A stretch of 64,000 nt of DNA from Anadara kagoshimensis (GCA_021292105.1 CM037868.1:22925845-22989844); one strand, 5' to 3'. Shown: positions 13,301 to 24,423, numbered from the stretch's first letter. Made by a program: numbers and translations. Notes: generated by a model not told the origin, from the letters alone.

Positions 13301-13946
13301 GGATTAAATCAGATTAGGAAAGAATTACGCAGGTATGCATTTACTGCATCACCCATCATCATAAAACATCACCACGACACTATAGATCGACGAATCGCCC
13401 CTTACACCAACAATGCTCAGACAAAGGCCTCAATTACACAAAAGAGAATAAAAACTCTGCCAGAATTGTGCCGCATAATGACGTCACTGACACCAGTATG
13501 TCATTAGTTGTCGCGACGCTGCTTTGGTACCATGATGGTTGCCAATGACAGAACATAATAGGCATGACCCGCGATACATCAATTTTTCTGTGCTTCTAGT
13601 TAGCATTTTGGTTTGTCGAAAAATAACCCGAACAATTTGTATCCTTTCTACTAAAAAAATAATTCATTCTACCAATAAAATCATAAGAAATATTTCTAAC
13701 TTACATGTTATTTGGTGTAACATTTTCAGTTAGTTACAGAAAACAGGTCAACAGGATTGTTATGTGTTTTCCTCCGTTTATGTTATATTGCAGTTTGTTT
13801 TCAGGTTAAAAGTTACCATGTTTATAATATAATTTCTATTGCTATGGCTATTTGATTTTTTCTTCTTTTAGATGCACATTGAGGCCGCAAAAATGCTATC
13901 ATTTTTAGAAGAGGAATTTGTTAAAGCTCTCGAATGGGGAAGCTAG
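7127..13946 (+). CDS. TEX9: TEX9 (testis-expressed 9) coiled-coil protein, 3' two thirds, six exons, frame broken twice
   Basis: Exons: 7127-7317, 8240-8322, 9414-9587, 10829-10963, 12292-12425, 13872-13946. All introns are GT-AG and the phases agree across the first five junctions. The translation follows animal TEX9 closely: FKDFSIDNTVSNIEG, ATIRFLKAKLRLMQEELD, VRLNRALEEIEKY, then the ending MHIEAAKMLSFLEEEF and ALEWGS. TEX9 is a long coiled-coil protein expressed in testis and linked to centriolar satellites and cilia; its biochemistry is not settled. The N-terminal exons (roughly the first 130-150 residues of the family) were not found in the 7 kb upstream. Two disruptions are visible: an in-frame TAA at 10886-10888 where relatives have Glu, and a one-base shortage in an A run at 12385-12389. 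Either this copy is dying or the assembly carries errors. The family call is secure; functionality is doubtful. Confidence 0.92.
7620..8170 (-). repeat. Tandem array derived from the Penelope-like 3' tail, in TEX9 intron 1
   Basis: Four tandem units of about 150 bp, each with AAGCAAAGTAAAA, a GGAAGTGAGG block and GGGTAAGCACCT. These are the landmarks of the reverse-complemented tail of the retroelement at 16195-17610. Units are joined by a linker (GGTGTTCAATGCACACTCC) not found in the single tails. Confidence 0.85.
8240..8322 (+). CDS. TEX9: TEX9 exon b, start of the coiled coil
   Basis: Acceptor TTTTTTCAG, donor AAG|GTTATC. Enters in phase 1 and leaves in phase 0. Encodes the best conserved TEX9 block, ATIRFLKAKLRLMQEELD, followed by RLSQECNRK. 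Confidence 0.92.
8750..8894. mobile_element. Short foldback MITE in TEX9 intron 2
   Basis: 145 bp with terminal inverted repeats of about 38 bp, starting TTACACTGGTGACAGGGTAA and ending in the inverted counterpart TACTGGTGTAA. GATTC flanks both sides (8745-8749 and 8895-8899) as a candidate target duplication. No coding capacity; family not assigned. Confidence 0.75.
9176..9413 (+). repeat. Tandem duplication of about 120 bp abutting the TEX9 exon c acceptor
   Basis: Two nearly identical units from TAGTGTGTAGTCTGTCTC to TTTTGTCTTGTTGAT. Only the second ends in CTAG|GATG, the used acceptor; the first has ATTTAG at the equivalent place. Confidence 0.9.
9414..9587 (+). CDS. TEX9: TEX9 exon c, coiled-coil segment
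   Basis: 58 codons, phase 0 at both ends, rich in K, E, D and Q as expected for a coiled coil. The acceptor (GTTGATCTAG) lies at the end of a 120-bp tandem duplication. The donor is AAG|GTACAT: the TA at 9589-9590 is the target duplication of a MITE, so intron bases from +4 onward are mobile-element sequence. Confidence 0.88.
9591..9840. mobile_element. pogo/Tigger-type MITE at the TEX9 exon c donor
   Basis: Same family as 921-1094, with blocks TATAAAGGCCACCTGCTTAT and CCTTGGGTGRC near the end. An internal segment of about 70 bp is duplicated. It abuts TA at 9589-9590, which forms positions +2/+3 of the splice donor. Confidence 0.75.
9950..10272 (-). mobile_element. tRNA-derived SINE (Meta/RUDI-like), reverse
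   Basis: On the minus strand: A-box-like TAGCTCAGTTGACAGAGTGC, B-box-like GGTTTGAACCC, then the common 3' end near GATGTCTCAATATAAGTG. Sits in TEX9 intron 3. Confidence 0.75.
10829..10963 (+). CDS. TEX9: TEX9 exon d, carries an in-frame stop
   Basis: 45 codons, phase 0. Acceptor ATTTACAG, donor AAA|GTAGGT. The TAA at 10886-10888 sits between SSNQSAT and VRLNRALEEIEKY, where vertebrate TEX9 has Glu (GAA to TAA is one base). The 3' end of this exon and its donor form the first unit of the minisatellite that follows. Confidence 0.85.
10942..11807 (+). repeat. Minisatellite grown from the TEX9 exon d/intron junction
   Basis: About 18 head-to-tail units of roughly 45-60 bp. Each resembles CTACACAGAGCTAAATCTG followed by CATCAAAAGTAGGTCACTG. 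The first unit is the end of TEX9 exon d plus its splice donor (AAA|GTAGGT); nearly every later unit keeps AAAGTAGRT. The last unit has lost the GT. Confidence 0.93.
12292..12425 (+). CDS. TEX9: TEX9 exon e, one-base shortage in an A run
   Basis: Acceptor TTTTTTTAG, donor AAG|GTAATC. Encodes DATDTEKRKVDQLL, NKRLEKQKNELMAGFK, then, one frame over, the conserved LKLIDIL block. The length is 134 nt where a multiple of three is expected. The change falls in the A run at 12385-12389, so it could be a real frameshift or a homopolymer sequencing error. Confidence 0.85.
12425..12690 (-). mobile_element. PLE 3' tail in TEX9 intron 5, reverse
   Basis: AACAAACATACTAATCCATG, CAGAAGCAAAGTAAAAACTT, GAGGCCAGGTGCTCCAGAAA and TTTAGCTAGCTACAC occur in order. 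The copy begins within about ten bases of the exon e donor. Confidence 0.8.
12850..13065 (+). mobile_element. PLE 3' tail in TEX9 intron 5, forward
   Basis: GTTTGATGTCAGTG, TTCCATGTTCCTTTCACTCA, AACAGGAGATGCTTATCC and TTTGCTTTGCTTCTGG in order. Lies in inverted orientation to 12425-12690. Confidence 0.8.
13091..13290 (+). mobile_element. tRNA-derived SINE, 5' fragment
   Basis: Starts GAGCCTCAATAGCTGAATGG (A-box-like), with B box GGTTTGAATCCC at about 13160. Matches the 5' half of 1111-1716; the common 3' end is missing. Confidence 0.6.
13872..13946 (+). CDS. TEX9: TEX9 terminal coding exon
   Basis: Acceptor TTCTTTTAG. Encodes the conserved C-terminus MHIEAAKMLSFLEEEF, then VKALEWGS and TAG at 13944-13946. 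Together with exon e it reproduces the C-terminal end of the family. AT-rich sequence suited to a 3' UTR follows to about 14160. Confidence 0.9.
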   Translation: MHIEAAKMLSFLEEEFVKALEWGS

Positions 13947-14334
13947 AAGACAAACAATTTGGGTAACTATAGCAACAAAGATAACAAAAATGCTGTTAAC
14001 TGGTACCGATAGTAAATTCAGACCGATTGTAGATGTGTTGAAAGTTCCACTATATATTACAAAGTGAATAAGTAAAGATCATTGAAATTGTTGTTTATTT
14101 ATGTAAAAAAGTATTTTAATTAAAAATTAAAAAAAAATATTATTTTTATTTTTATTTTAATTTTTTTTTCGTGTCTCTTAGAAAGAGAAAATACATATTA
14201 TTAGAAGAATAAAAGTAGTACTGGTGTTTTTGTCCTAGTCACGATCTTTTCACATATATCAACAAATCAGTCAGTTCAGGGATAGTTGAGAAAATTTGGA
14301 GTTTTAATCTGTGATCTGAGATGTGTAATTTTAT

Positions 14335-14660
14335 TTCAATCAAAAACAAACATACCAATCCATGTCCAAATGACAATCTGAATGCAAAGTAAAACCGACA
14401 TATTAGATTAAACATGCAGTGTTCCATCATGGAAGGTAGGTCAGGTGCTCCGGAAGGGTAAGCACCTCTTGATAAGATAGCTGCACCTGTCAATGGCTGC
14501 CATGCATATAATCAAAATAATGAATGAAAAGAACATGGCACTATTGGATGTCTAATATATCCAGGACAATCCTGGACATCAAACTCTTCAACAATATTGT
14601 AATGGGGCCATAAAACTTTTTGACATCTTTGATAAGCCTAGACCTGCAAACATTCCAGGG
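14335..14660 (-). mobile_element. PLE 3' tail, reverse
   Basis: AACAAACATACCAATCCATG, CAGGTGCTCCGGAAGGGTAA, ATCCAGGACAATCCTGGACA, then CAACAATATTGTAATGG. Extends just into the end of the RT frame. Confidence 0.8.
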
Positions 14661-14944
14661 TCACAACTTTGTGTATCTAGTTGCCTCTTAGAAATACTAG
14701 TATATTAATTTGCTTTTACATATGACAGGTGTAGGTAGTTCAATATGAGATGCTTACTCTACTTGGTAGAAGTTCACACATTCATACTACAGTAATTTCA
14801 TTTCCTCGTTGAGTTCGAGATATTGAGATTCAACTGTACTTGTAAATTTTAAGGAGGTTAGCTTGTAATAGATTTTATTTTAAAACATTTTTTTATTTAA
14901 TAAGTTCTCAATATTTTCAAAAAATACACTCACTAACCGTCGTG

Positions 14945-15690
14945 TATTTCAAAACTAAATATAACCTATTCATGCCCAAACCACAATTGCAAAAAGAAAC
15001 AAAAAATTAAAAACACATACTAATCCATGTCCAAACCACTATTACAAAGGAAAGTAAAAAAAAAAGAACAAAGATACCAGCCCATTTCAAATCACAATCC
15101 CAAAGCATAGTAAAACTATGAAGGTGGCAAATTCGGTTAACACGTGAATTTCCACAAGGGAAGTGAGGCCTGGTGCTCTGGAACGGTAAAATGAACAATC
15201 ATGTGAAGACCATCAAAAACTTTATCAAAACTTTTGTTTTTGTGCATGGTGGTATTACTCATGTTAATATATTAACCAGTTAAGAACATCGCTATGGAAA
15301 ATTAAAAATATTAAATATGAAAAAAATTCCATCATTGAAGTGAGGCCGGTTGCTCCAAATGGGGGAAGCACCTCATGTTTAGCTAGCGACACCCGCACCG
15401 TGTGTAATAAAATGGAAAATGAACGGAACATAGAACCATAGGGCACAAAATATAACAAGGATAATCCTTGACACAGAAACATCACAATTATCAACAATAT
15501 TGTTATGACGGTCATCAAACTATTTGAGGACCTTGATAATGGCTTGAAATATCCTAGCGTCAATAATTTATCTGTTAGCACATTGCTTCGTTGTATGAAG
15601 TTGATGTATATGCGACGTAATAAATCATCAGGTTGTGATGTTTTATCGTCAAATGTTGCACGGAGTGCACTTCGGTATGTTATCAATGTT
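14945..15690 (-). mobile_element. PLE copy with RT C-terminus, reverse, fossil
   Basis: 15505-15690 on minus resembles the last part of the RT frame at 17150-17400 (a LTDKLLTLGYF-like block). Its tail runs to lower coordinates with GTTTAGCTAGCGACACCCGC. The outermost tail motif (AATCCATGTCCAAACCAC type) is repeated about three times at 14945-15190. The copy is broken, with several disruptions. Confidence 0.65.
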
Positions 15691-16029
15691 TATATAGATG
15701 TTATCGTAAGTTATCAAAAAACGAACAATTTTATTTTAGTACAACTAAACCTTTTACCTATAATAACTATTCATCTTTTTGATAAAACTCTATTAATATA
15801 TCATTAATTTAAATCATTGTTTGGTTATTTTCGTGTATAAAGTTGAACTTGACATAGGTTAAAGTTTATTGATAGAGAATTATCGTGTTCAGTTTATATA
15901 TTTTTGCACGTATTATTTCGTGAGAGAATAAAGTAATAATCGACATTTAAGCTATACCTAAGGTCAAAGGAATACAATGATAATATTTTATTGCGTACTA
16001 AATTAAGACAATTGTATAATGTATTTCAA

Positions 16030-16110
16030 CAGAAATATTCATGGAAATCAAACATAAACATACCTTTCCATGTCCAAACAACAATCTCTAAAGCTATGGG
16101 GAGATTGCAA
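16030..16110 (-). mobile_element. PLE tail end fragment
   Basis: AACATAAACATACCTTTCCATG and CAACAATCTCTAAAGC match only the outermost part of the reverse tail. Confidence 0.5.
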
Positions 16111-16194
16111 GACTGTTAGATTTCGTTTATTGTATAATATAAAATTGCAATTTTAATATTTGTAAAGTGTTTTCTCGGTTATACATATACTGCA

Positions 16195-17610
16195 TATACT
16201 AGAACTAATTTTACCAAAGATGAAGTTCTTTCCAACCATAGGGGAGTTCTCGAGTCTTTCGGTATCAATCTTAAAGAGGAAGATATTGATCTTCCTTACT
16301 TGTATTGGATTCCTAAACCCCATAAAAATCCATACAAGGAAAGATATATAGCAGGCTCATCAAATTATACTACTAAATCATTATCGGTAACTCTGATACA
16401 AATTTTGACAATCGTCAAAGATGGTCTTCAGTCTTATTCAGAAAAAGCATATTCTACATCTGGAATAAACCAAATGTGGATACTAAAAAATTCTAAAGAA
16501 TTACTTGAACATCTTGCTACTAATACTTTATCTTATGTAAAAAATATAAAAACATTTGATTTTTCTACACTATACACCACTATCCCTCATTCTAAATTGA
16601 AAGAACGTCTTAAAGAAATTATTCACTTTCTTTCTTGTACAAAAGCCAAGATACAAATATCTGGTGCTAAACAGGGATTCTGGTTATTTTGTCAAGCACC
16701 ATACGGATTCCAAACAAAAATATACTGAAGATATCATCAACAAAATGTTGGAGTTTTTGATAGATAACATATTTGTTGTGTTTTGTAATATATTTTTCAG
16801 CAAACAATCGGTATACCAATGGGTACAAACTGTGCACCATTACTTGCTGATTTGTTTCTTTATTCTAACGAAGAAGAATTTATGCAGAACCTTGTTAAAT
16901 CTGGAGAGAAAACTGTCGCTAAATCATCAACTCAACATACAGATATATAGATGACGTTCTGTCTCTTAACAATCCTAAATTTGGAGACTATGTAAATGTC
17001 ATCTATCCTAGTGAGCTTGAAATAAAAGACACGACTGATTCCTCAATTTCTGCTTCATATTTAGACTTTTACCTGAATTATGACGCACACGAAAGTCTAC
17101 ATTTGAAACCTTATGACAAACGTGATGACTTTTATTTTTCTATTGTCCTTTTTTAAGCAGCAATACACCTGCTTCTCCTGCTTATGGTGTATTTGTTTCC
17201 CAATCAATACGCTATGGTAGAGCTTGTTCCCACTACAGAGACTTTGTACAAAGGAGTAGGCTGCTTGCAAATAAATTGTTGACTCAGGGGTATTGCAGGC
17301 ATAGGCTTATCAAGGCCCTCAAAAAGTTTTATGGCCGTCATCACTGTATTGTTGATAAGTTTGATGTGTCTGTGTCCAGGATTGCCCTAGATATATTTGA
17401 CGTTTTATAGTTCTATGTTCCTTTCATACAATTTTGATTACACACGTGGCGGATGTAGCTAGCTAAACAGGAGGTGCTTTCCCTTCCGGAGCACCCGGCC
17501 TCACTTCCCTGGTGGAAGTTCACGTGTCTAAACTAACTTGACAGTTCCAAAGTATTTACTTTGATTCTGGATTGTGATTCGGACATGCATTATTATGTTT
17601 TTTTATGATA
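16195..17610 (+). mobile_element. Penelope-like retroelement, reverse-transcriptase region plus 3' tail, fossil
   Basis: The longest copy of the family here. Recognisable RT parts in order: WIPKPHKNPYKERYIAG, FDFSTLYTTIPHSKL, MGTNCAPLLADLFLYS, a YRYIDDV catalytic core, and LIKALKKFYGRHHCIVDKF near the end. This RT type, with PKPHK and IDD motifs, is abundant in molluscs and fits Penelope-like elements better than LINEs or LTR elements. The 5' part and any GIY-YIG endonuclease are not seen. The frame is broken in several places. The tail from 17405 to about 17610 is the source type for the scattered short copies. Confidence 0.75.
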
Positions 17611-17814
17611 ACAGAACAGCTAAATCGATGCAAAACCACAAGATACGCTCGATAAAATATGGAAAATATGGCGCGCTTTATTCAATATGTCGTGCTAAGG
17701 CTTGGTATTCATATTGACTATGAACACCATTTCAAAACAGTTTAATTGTTAAGTACATCCTACGTACAAATCATTATGTATTAATTAAAAAATGTTATTT
17801 TGCAATCTTCTATT

Positions 17815-17862
17815 ATTGTTGATAAGCATGCTTTCTCTCTGTCCAGGATTATCCTGAAATTA
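17815..17862 (+). mobile_element. PLE 3' tail, first part, split by mariner
   Basis: ATTGTTGATAAGCATGCTTT and CTGTCCAGGATTATCCTG match the family up to the mariner target TA at 17861-17862. The tail resumes at 24424. Confidence 0.75.
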
Positions 17863-18449
17863 CGAGGATGAGACAATAAGTAACCAATCACAAGATAAAA
17901 AACTGTCTATAAGCCAGCTTATAGGTGGCTTATAGCGGGCTGATAGACACCTATAAGCCATTTAGAAGCCGTTTATAGATGACCTATAAACCTTCTATAA
18001 GCCAGCTTATAGATTGCTTATTGGCACTTAAAATATAAGCCATCTATAAGCCATCTATAAACCACCTATGAGCCTTCTTTCAGTAGAAGTAAATTTTAAG
18101 GAGATTTAATTTTGTTTTAAGATCTTTAAGGGTTTGTTTTAACAAAGAAATACAGAAAACAAACTTCAATGCATATTATTTTTGATTTTAAAATAATATA
18201 AAATATAAAAAATAATCATTACTTTCCTAGTTAATTTTTTATTTATTTTATTGTTATGAATGAATTTTTTTCTTATTTTTTTTAATTTAATGATAAAATT
18301 ATTTGATTGTAATTAAAAATTTTATTTTATTAATTTTTATGCTTTTTCTTTAACTTGTTTATCTTTTTATTCATACATGTATATTTATTTTATTTGATGT
18401 TGATTTTCCTGAAATCACATATAGTTACTATCACTCTACTTACTCAATT

Positions 18450-18543
18450 CCTCCCCATATGGGATTTGAACTCACGATCCTTGGTTCTCCCGACTACAGT
18501 TCAATTCTAAATCTACATCCTTATCCATTAGGCCACGGAGGAC
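18450..18543 (-). other. tRNA-Arg-like module in copy L
   Basis: On minus it starts GTCCTCCGTGGCCTAATGG and contains GAGTTCAAATCCC. The 5' half matches canonical tRNA-Arg (CGTGGCCTAATGGATAAGG); the anticodon part is altered and enlarged. Confidence 0.65.
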
Positions 18544-18682
18544 AAGAACTCATATCACTTATTTTAAATGTACCCAGTTATCTAAGATGTGATCACGTGA
18601 CTAGCTCTAAAACTTTCAGATTTTTATAAACTATAAATAATAAATATATCTGATTTTAGTCATTTTTTACATATTTATTATT

Positions 18683-18686
18683 TATA

Positions 18687-18769
<83 letters not shown>

Positions 18770-18770
18770 T
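18683..18770. repeat. (ATT)n then (AGT)n microsatellite
   Basis: Compound trinucleotide run in copy L; copy R has a shorter (AAT)n at about 55510-55535. Confidence 0.95.
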
Positions 18771-19348
18771 AGTTTGTCTTTCATTAGAGGAATAATGTTT
18801 AGGGTCACTGACCCAAGATATCAAAGGAAGACATAAAGTCAAATCTTACCTGTAATATACTTATGTATCCGGCTGGCAGAGATAAATTATGAAGATCAAT
18901 CATCGATCAGATGTAGAATCTTAACTGCTTAATGAAGGCACTTTTTTTGGTTAATATATATATTATTTACATATTCAATAATTCTTGAGATCAAAACTAT
19001 AGCTATAGTTTTCAGTAAATTTTATTAAAAATTATCCATTATAATATAGTTTTTATTGTAATACCGGTACTTATTTTCTTTATTGATGGATACACATATA
19101 ATCTTCAAAAGAAAATTAAATATAGTACAAGTTAAAAGGTGGAAAAACAAGTTTCAATGTTATTTTGTAATAATCTATCCTTATATCAAAGAACATAAAA
19201 AAATGAATGACTGACACTCAATCACTTGATGCAATGGTTTGAGATTTTACATGAAACTGTTTTATAAGAGAAAGAAGGAGTGAAGTATTTTTAAACCATA
19301 CGCGAGAAAGTTAAATAATTTCATTATGTAACAAATAATAAAATTCTG

Positions 19349-19366
19349 AACGAGAGAGAGAGAGAC

Positions 19367-19426
<60 letters not shown>
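19349..19426. repeat. (GA)n microsatellite
   Basis: About 75 bp of AG repeats in copy L, mirrored by (CT)n at 54885-54955 in copy R. Confidence 0.95.
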
Positions 19427-19427
<1 letters not shown>

Positions 19428-20569
19428 TTACACATTTATGTGTTGCTTTATGCCAATAAATACTATTATCATATAATATATGTACCTGTGGAAATACCTG
19501 TTTGATATGTTTCTAGAGAACACCTTTTTCAACATACCGGTAATCCGAAGAACAGGATGTATTTATAACTTAAGTCTGGCAAATTTGAAATCTGATTAAT
19601 TTGGTTAATTTTCAAGATATTCATAAATTTGAGGTGTCATTTTGAAGATCTCTCTAAGCATATTACATCTATATTCTTATTTTGTCGATATTTCTTATTT
19701 GTAATTACTTAGCACCCCGGTACTTGAGCCAACCTTACCTTAAATCCGTGTATAGAAAACGCATTATGTATGACACTTAGTTTATGTGATATTTTTATTC
19801 TATTTTAATTCATTAATATTTGAAAATACGGTATATATTCTATTATCATAAATAATCATTAAAGGGATGCTGAAGTCTAGCCAATTTGAGCTAAATTGAG
19901 GTAAATTATTATAATATTGAAAATTTTACCATTTTATTCGCCGAAATAACAAAGATATAGACGTTTAGAAATATCAAAATTCGTAACCTCACCTTAAATT
20001 TCTTTTCAATCGACGTTATACATATACTGATCGCATAGTATGAAATTCTTTGATACAAATTATAGTACCCTGGATAGTGGGGCAACGATGCTTTACGCCT
20101 AATTTATTTTTTTGTCAGTTTGTTAAAAAATGTGTAGTCTTTGTGTCTAGACGTCAATTTGAACAAGGGTGGAGGAAACCGAAGTACACTGAGAAAAGAA
20201 CCAACATTCGGCAAAAAAATGTTGTCACACTAGGACTTGCCCGAAAAGAATACGAACAAAGCTGGTGTGATCCAGATTCTAGGATTGTGGAGGAAACAGA
20301 AGTACACAGAGAAAACAACCAATTTTTGGCAAGCTAACATTATAAACTTTCGGTTCGGTAAATTAGGAGGGTTATCTCGCATTCCTGTATAGTCAGTAAA
20401 CCGTCCACTGGGTGCAAGGTGCAACATATAATCTTCGGCCATAACTTGTACTAATCGTTAAAATTTATAACAATAATTTACTTTAAATAAAAGCCGATCG
20501 AAATAAAAGTTGAGCTTTTGTTTTATTTAATCACAACATCAATCATATAACTTTATTGCTTCTAACTTC

Positions 20570-20868
20570 GTTGCTGTTGCTCAGTTTGTAGACTGCTTGC
20601 TCTGTGGGTATGAACCTCGACCGGATCTGATCCAAGACTTGAAAGAGGGTAATGATTGTTCTTTCGCCAAGCACTCGGCATTACGAAATGAAAGTCACAG
20701 TTCTTGCGTATGGGAACTAAAATTGAACGAGTTCCCGTGTCACGGTAGCTTGGCAGTCTAGCAGCCATCAGAGAAACGCACAGGCAAAATTTATGCACCG
20801 TCGCCTGTAGCTGGTGATGTCTCAATATTTGTGAAATATTCTTGACTGGTACGTTTAACATCATTATT
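20570..20868 (+). mobile_element. tRNA-derived SINE (Meta/RUDI-like) inside copy L
   Basis: A-box-like TGCTCAGTTTGTAGACTGC, B-box-like GTATGAACCTC, then GGTGATGTCTCAATATTTG and the common 3' end. The orthologous copy sits at 51787-52093 in copy R, so it entered before the two copies parted. Confidence 0.75.
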
Positions 20869-21600
20869 TAACTCAAATTACTCTAACTTGGTTAATTATT
20901 CATTTCATTTGTGAGGAAATATTTGTATGCAGGTAGTTTCTGGTTATGTACTTAAAAGATATTATTATGCTTTTGAAATTTGTTTTGTTTGTGAAATGAA
21001 AACAAATGTAAATTGGTAGTAGTGAAATCCATTTGCACCATTTTAGCGTCATTTTTGCGCCAGGATATCACTCTTTCATTAAACTTCTTTAAACAGAAAC
21101 CCTTAGTCCTTTTGCGCGAATATGGTACCTTACTATCCTATTTCATTTAGAGTGCGATGGAGATATGAATATTAATTTTGTCTTCCCTCGTTCTTGATCC
21201 TAGATGAAATATTCAAATAATATAAAATCACTCCACATAAAAATGAGACATATTTATCATACTGTATTAAATATCGTTGACGGGATCGACTACAATATGC
21301 ATGAAAATATAATTATTGTTTTAGAGCGGCCGATCACGAAGATGTAAAATGCATTAATACATTTTCATATTAAACACCGTTTGATAAATATATAATGAGC
21401 ATTGACATTTTCTACGATTATAAAATCATGCAATATTAACAAGTTTATAGTATCAGGGAACATCCATTATTTTACTAGATCCAGACATCTTAACATGGAG
21501 ACGATAGTTCAAAGATCAACCAGTTTGTCAGATGAATTTGTGATTTTTATGTATTTAATTATTTATTTATTTGAGTACACACATTATAAGTTTAATCTCT

Positions 21601-21604
<4 letters not shown>

Positions 21605-21637
<33 letters not shown>
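21605..21637. repeat. (CT)n microsatellite
   Basis: Short CT run in copy L, mirrored by (GA)n at 50965-51030 in copy R and expanded in copy 3 (46630-46738). Confidence 0.93.
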
Positions 21638-21639
<2 letters not shown>

Positions 21640-22129
21640 TTTAGATATTTATTAAAGTTTATTAAAGTTTTTATAATAAATAATTATTTATTAATTTATT
21701 TACACATGAATAACAATGGGTAAAAAGTACTTAATACTCCTTAACATTACTATTCACTAAAATGACATCATTAAGATTCCGTTACATCCAAATTAATTAA
21801 AGTTAATTAGATTAACATCATACAGGTAAATTTTTCACATGGAATATGTTATCGTCTGGGTAAATGAGTTTGACTTTGCTTCCGTTATCAATTTGTTACG
21901 TAAGGTGTTGATGAGGTGTACCGAAGGTCATTAATTAGTGACCGGGATGTGTTTGTTACCTATGAACATGAATATGTAACTGATAAATAGTCGAAACTAT
22001 CACGTTTTAAAATTAAAAAAATTAAATAAATACGTTTATAAGAAGCTGTAAAAAGAGTCAATTTGGAGCTTGAAAAAATATGTTCAGCAGGTTAGAGTTT
22101 TTAGATAAAAATATCATAATAAAAAAGAA

Positions 22130-22374
22130 ATAGATAAATAAATAAATAAGTTGAAAAATAACAATGATGATATTTTATTGCCGGTAAATATATTTTAAAG
22201 TGCGTTTTTTCTCCTATGGGTTTTTGTCACATATACAAACTGCATAAATAAATAAATCAATAAGTAAATAAATAAATATAAAACTAACAATAATGCAATT
22301 TTATTGCCGGTAAATATATGATAAAGTGCCTTTTTGTCACATATACAATTTGAATAAATAAATAAATAAAAAAA

Positions 22375-22421
<47 letters not shown>

Positions 22422-22661
22422 ATTGAAAATAAACAATGATGAAACTTTATTGCCGGTAAATCTATGTTAAAGTGCATTTTTGTCATATATACAAACTACA
22501 TAAATAAATAAATAAATAAATAAATAAATAGATAAATAAATAAATAAATAAATAAATATATTAAAAAACTAACAATCATAAAAAATTTAATGCCGGATAT
22601 TTTATTTTAAAGTGCGTATTTTCTAATATGATTTTTGTCATATATACAAACTGAATAAATA

Positions 22662-22720
<59 letters not shown>

Positions 22721-22932
22721 ATTGAAAATAAACAATGATGAGACTTTATTGCCGGTAAATCTATGTTAAAGTGCCTTTTTGTCATATATACAAACTAAAT
22801 AAATAAATAAATAAATTGAAAGCTAACATTCAAAACAATTTACTGCCGGTCATTATAATTTAACGTGCGTATTTCCTCGTATGATTTTTTGTCATACAAA
22901 CTGAATAAATAAATAAATGAATAAATAAAAAA

Positions 22933-23007
<75 letters not shown>

Positions 23008-23010
23008 GAC
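22130..23010 (+). repeat. Tandem units with (AAAT)n tracts
   Basis: About six units. Each has TTTATTGCCGGTAAATATAT, an AAAGTGC block, TTTTGTCATATATACAAACT and then a long (AAAT)n run. Copy R carries the same units inverted at 49905-50510. Confidence 0.9.
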
Positions 23011-24423
23011 TTCCATAATGTAAGTACACAACAATGATTTTATTTAGAAATAGAAACAGTCTATAAGCCACCTATAAGCATGGCTTACAGATGGCTTATA
23101 TTTTTAGTGCCAATAAGCCAGACTTATAGATGGCTTATAGGTGGCTTACAGATGGAGGTGCTATAAGCCACCTATAAACCACGTATAAGCTCATATAAGC
23201 CAATCTATAAGCTCCCAAAGCATAGCTTTTAGGTGGCTTTTAGATGGCATTTCATCCTGTGAATCTCACCTTTGTTCGATGCAATTGCCTTCTAGTCTAA
23301 TGAACTTAACCCAATCGTGTTTAAGTGCAATCAGCCCAGGATCCTTTCAATCGACCCACTCCTAAACTGTATTCTTCATACCGAAAATGACGTTAATGAT
23401 AATATTTTTTTTCAATTTTATCATTTGGAAGAAGTAGCTGGTAGCTTGGTTAGGCGAACAGGCAGAATCTAATATTAATTCCTAGCCGTTTTTTTTAAAG
23501 CATTCATTGCAACTTTGCAAGTATGGACTCTTGCATTGTCCTTTTGCAGCAAAACACAATTAGAGTTTACCTCAGCGTTATTCACGGACGTCGGTTCTCA
23601 GCTTGTCAAATAAGTTTGCAGGTATTGTTTTTCTCTTTGTTAAAAAGGTGCAACACAATAGTAAAATAGTAATATAGTGTCCTAAAATACTGTGGTCATG
23701 ACCTTGCCAGTAGATAATTGCGTTTTTAGCTTTTTTGTCCTCGGCGGTCAAGGCCCTTTTCACTGACACTATTTTGGCTTATTATAATGAACCCAAGTCT
23801 CATCCACTGTCACCAGACGCAAAAGAAATTTATATTTTAAACTTAAACGCTTTCACAGGAAATTGCATACTGACGCACTGGTTGCCATTTACTAATCGCA
23901 AATGGGCTGGTTGGGGGGACCCAGCAGGCTGTTAGGTCGCGCAGTCCTGAATGGCAAAGTAAGACGTTAAAACGCGACCATGTTAAATGCTTAACGCAAT
24001 GCGGCGCATTTCCTTCCACCTGATTTCGTCTATTAAAGTCTACCAGATTCCGAATTTTGTTACCCATTTCTTCTTCGGTAGAATCCAGAGGATGTCTAGA
24101 CGCGTCTTCATTTTCTTAAAACGTTCTACCGTGTTTTGATTACCCTACTCAGAATTTAACCTAAGAATAAGACCATAAATATCGGCTAACGTTTTTTCTC
24201 GCCGGTATTGTCTTTTCGATACAAGTTCTGAATTACAGCACGGTACTCAAATTTGGATCAAAAGCATGTCTGCATCATTAGCCATGTTGACATTGTCTAT
24301 CTTTTTCAAGAATGACTCGATACGCGTGTAGTTTTGTACTCGGTTTTAAACATTATTGAAAAAAGGAACGAAAAATGTAATTGAAAATTGGATAGGCTGG
24401 TTACTTTGTCACTCGCCTTCGCA

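Larger units (their letters stand above)
17889..23261 (+). mobile_element. CACTA (EnSpm)-like non-autonomous element, copy L
   Basis: 5373 bp, starts CACAAGATAAAAAACTGTCT and ends GGCATTTCATCCTGTG, with the 3-bp target duplication AAT on both sides (17886-17888 and 23262-23264). Both ends carry arrays of inverted and direct CTATAAGCC/GGCTTATAG units (17905-18075 and 23055-23245). In order inside: CTTTAAGG-type stretch, reverse tRNA-Arg-like module, (ATT)n, (GA)n, a degenerate block 20080-20440, SINE 20570-20868, (CT)n, and a block of tandem (AAAT)n-bearing units (22130-23010). No transposase frame is seen. CAC-type ends, subterminal repeats and a 3-bp duplication are CACTA-superfamily hallmarks; the assignment is inference. 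Confidence 0.8.
17863..24421 (-). mobile_element. mariner element, decayed, split by the CACTA-like element
   Basis: TIRs: left CGAGGATGAGACAATAAGTA at 17863; right, read on minus, CGAAGGCGAGTGACAAAGTA ending 24421. The flanks are TA and a mutated CA. Without the 5.4-kb insertion the element is about 1.2 kb, normal for mariner. The transposase lies on minus at roughly 24330 to 23400. Visible landmarks are LRDLTACWVP, TVDETWVHYNKPK (first catalytic D), a QKDNARVHT-like block (second D region) and a degenerate PYSPDLAPSD-like block. Stops and frameshifts are many, so no active transposase is expected. Confidence 0.85.

Noticed and set aside
18683-18770. CRISPR-like or other regular array
   Set aside because: Simple trinucleotide repeats without spacers; no CRISPR features anywhere in this eukaryotic window.
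20050-20337. Coding gene inside copy L (95-residue frame)
   Set aside because: It lies in a degenerate repeated block (GGAGGAAACCGAAGTACAC type) also found in copies R and 3 without a conserved frame.
22576-23034. Small hydrophobic proteins with IYLF repeats on minus
   Set aside because: They are translations of (AAAT)n tracts within satellite units.
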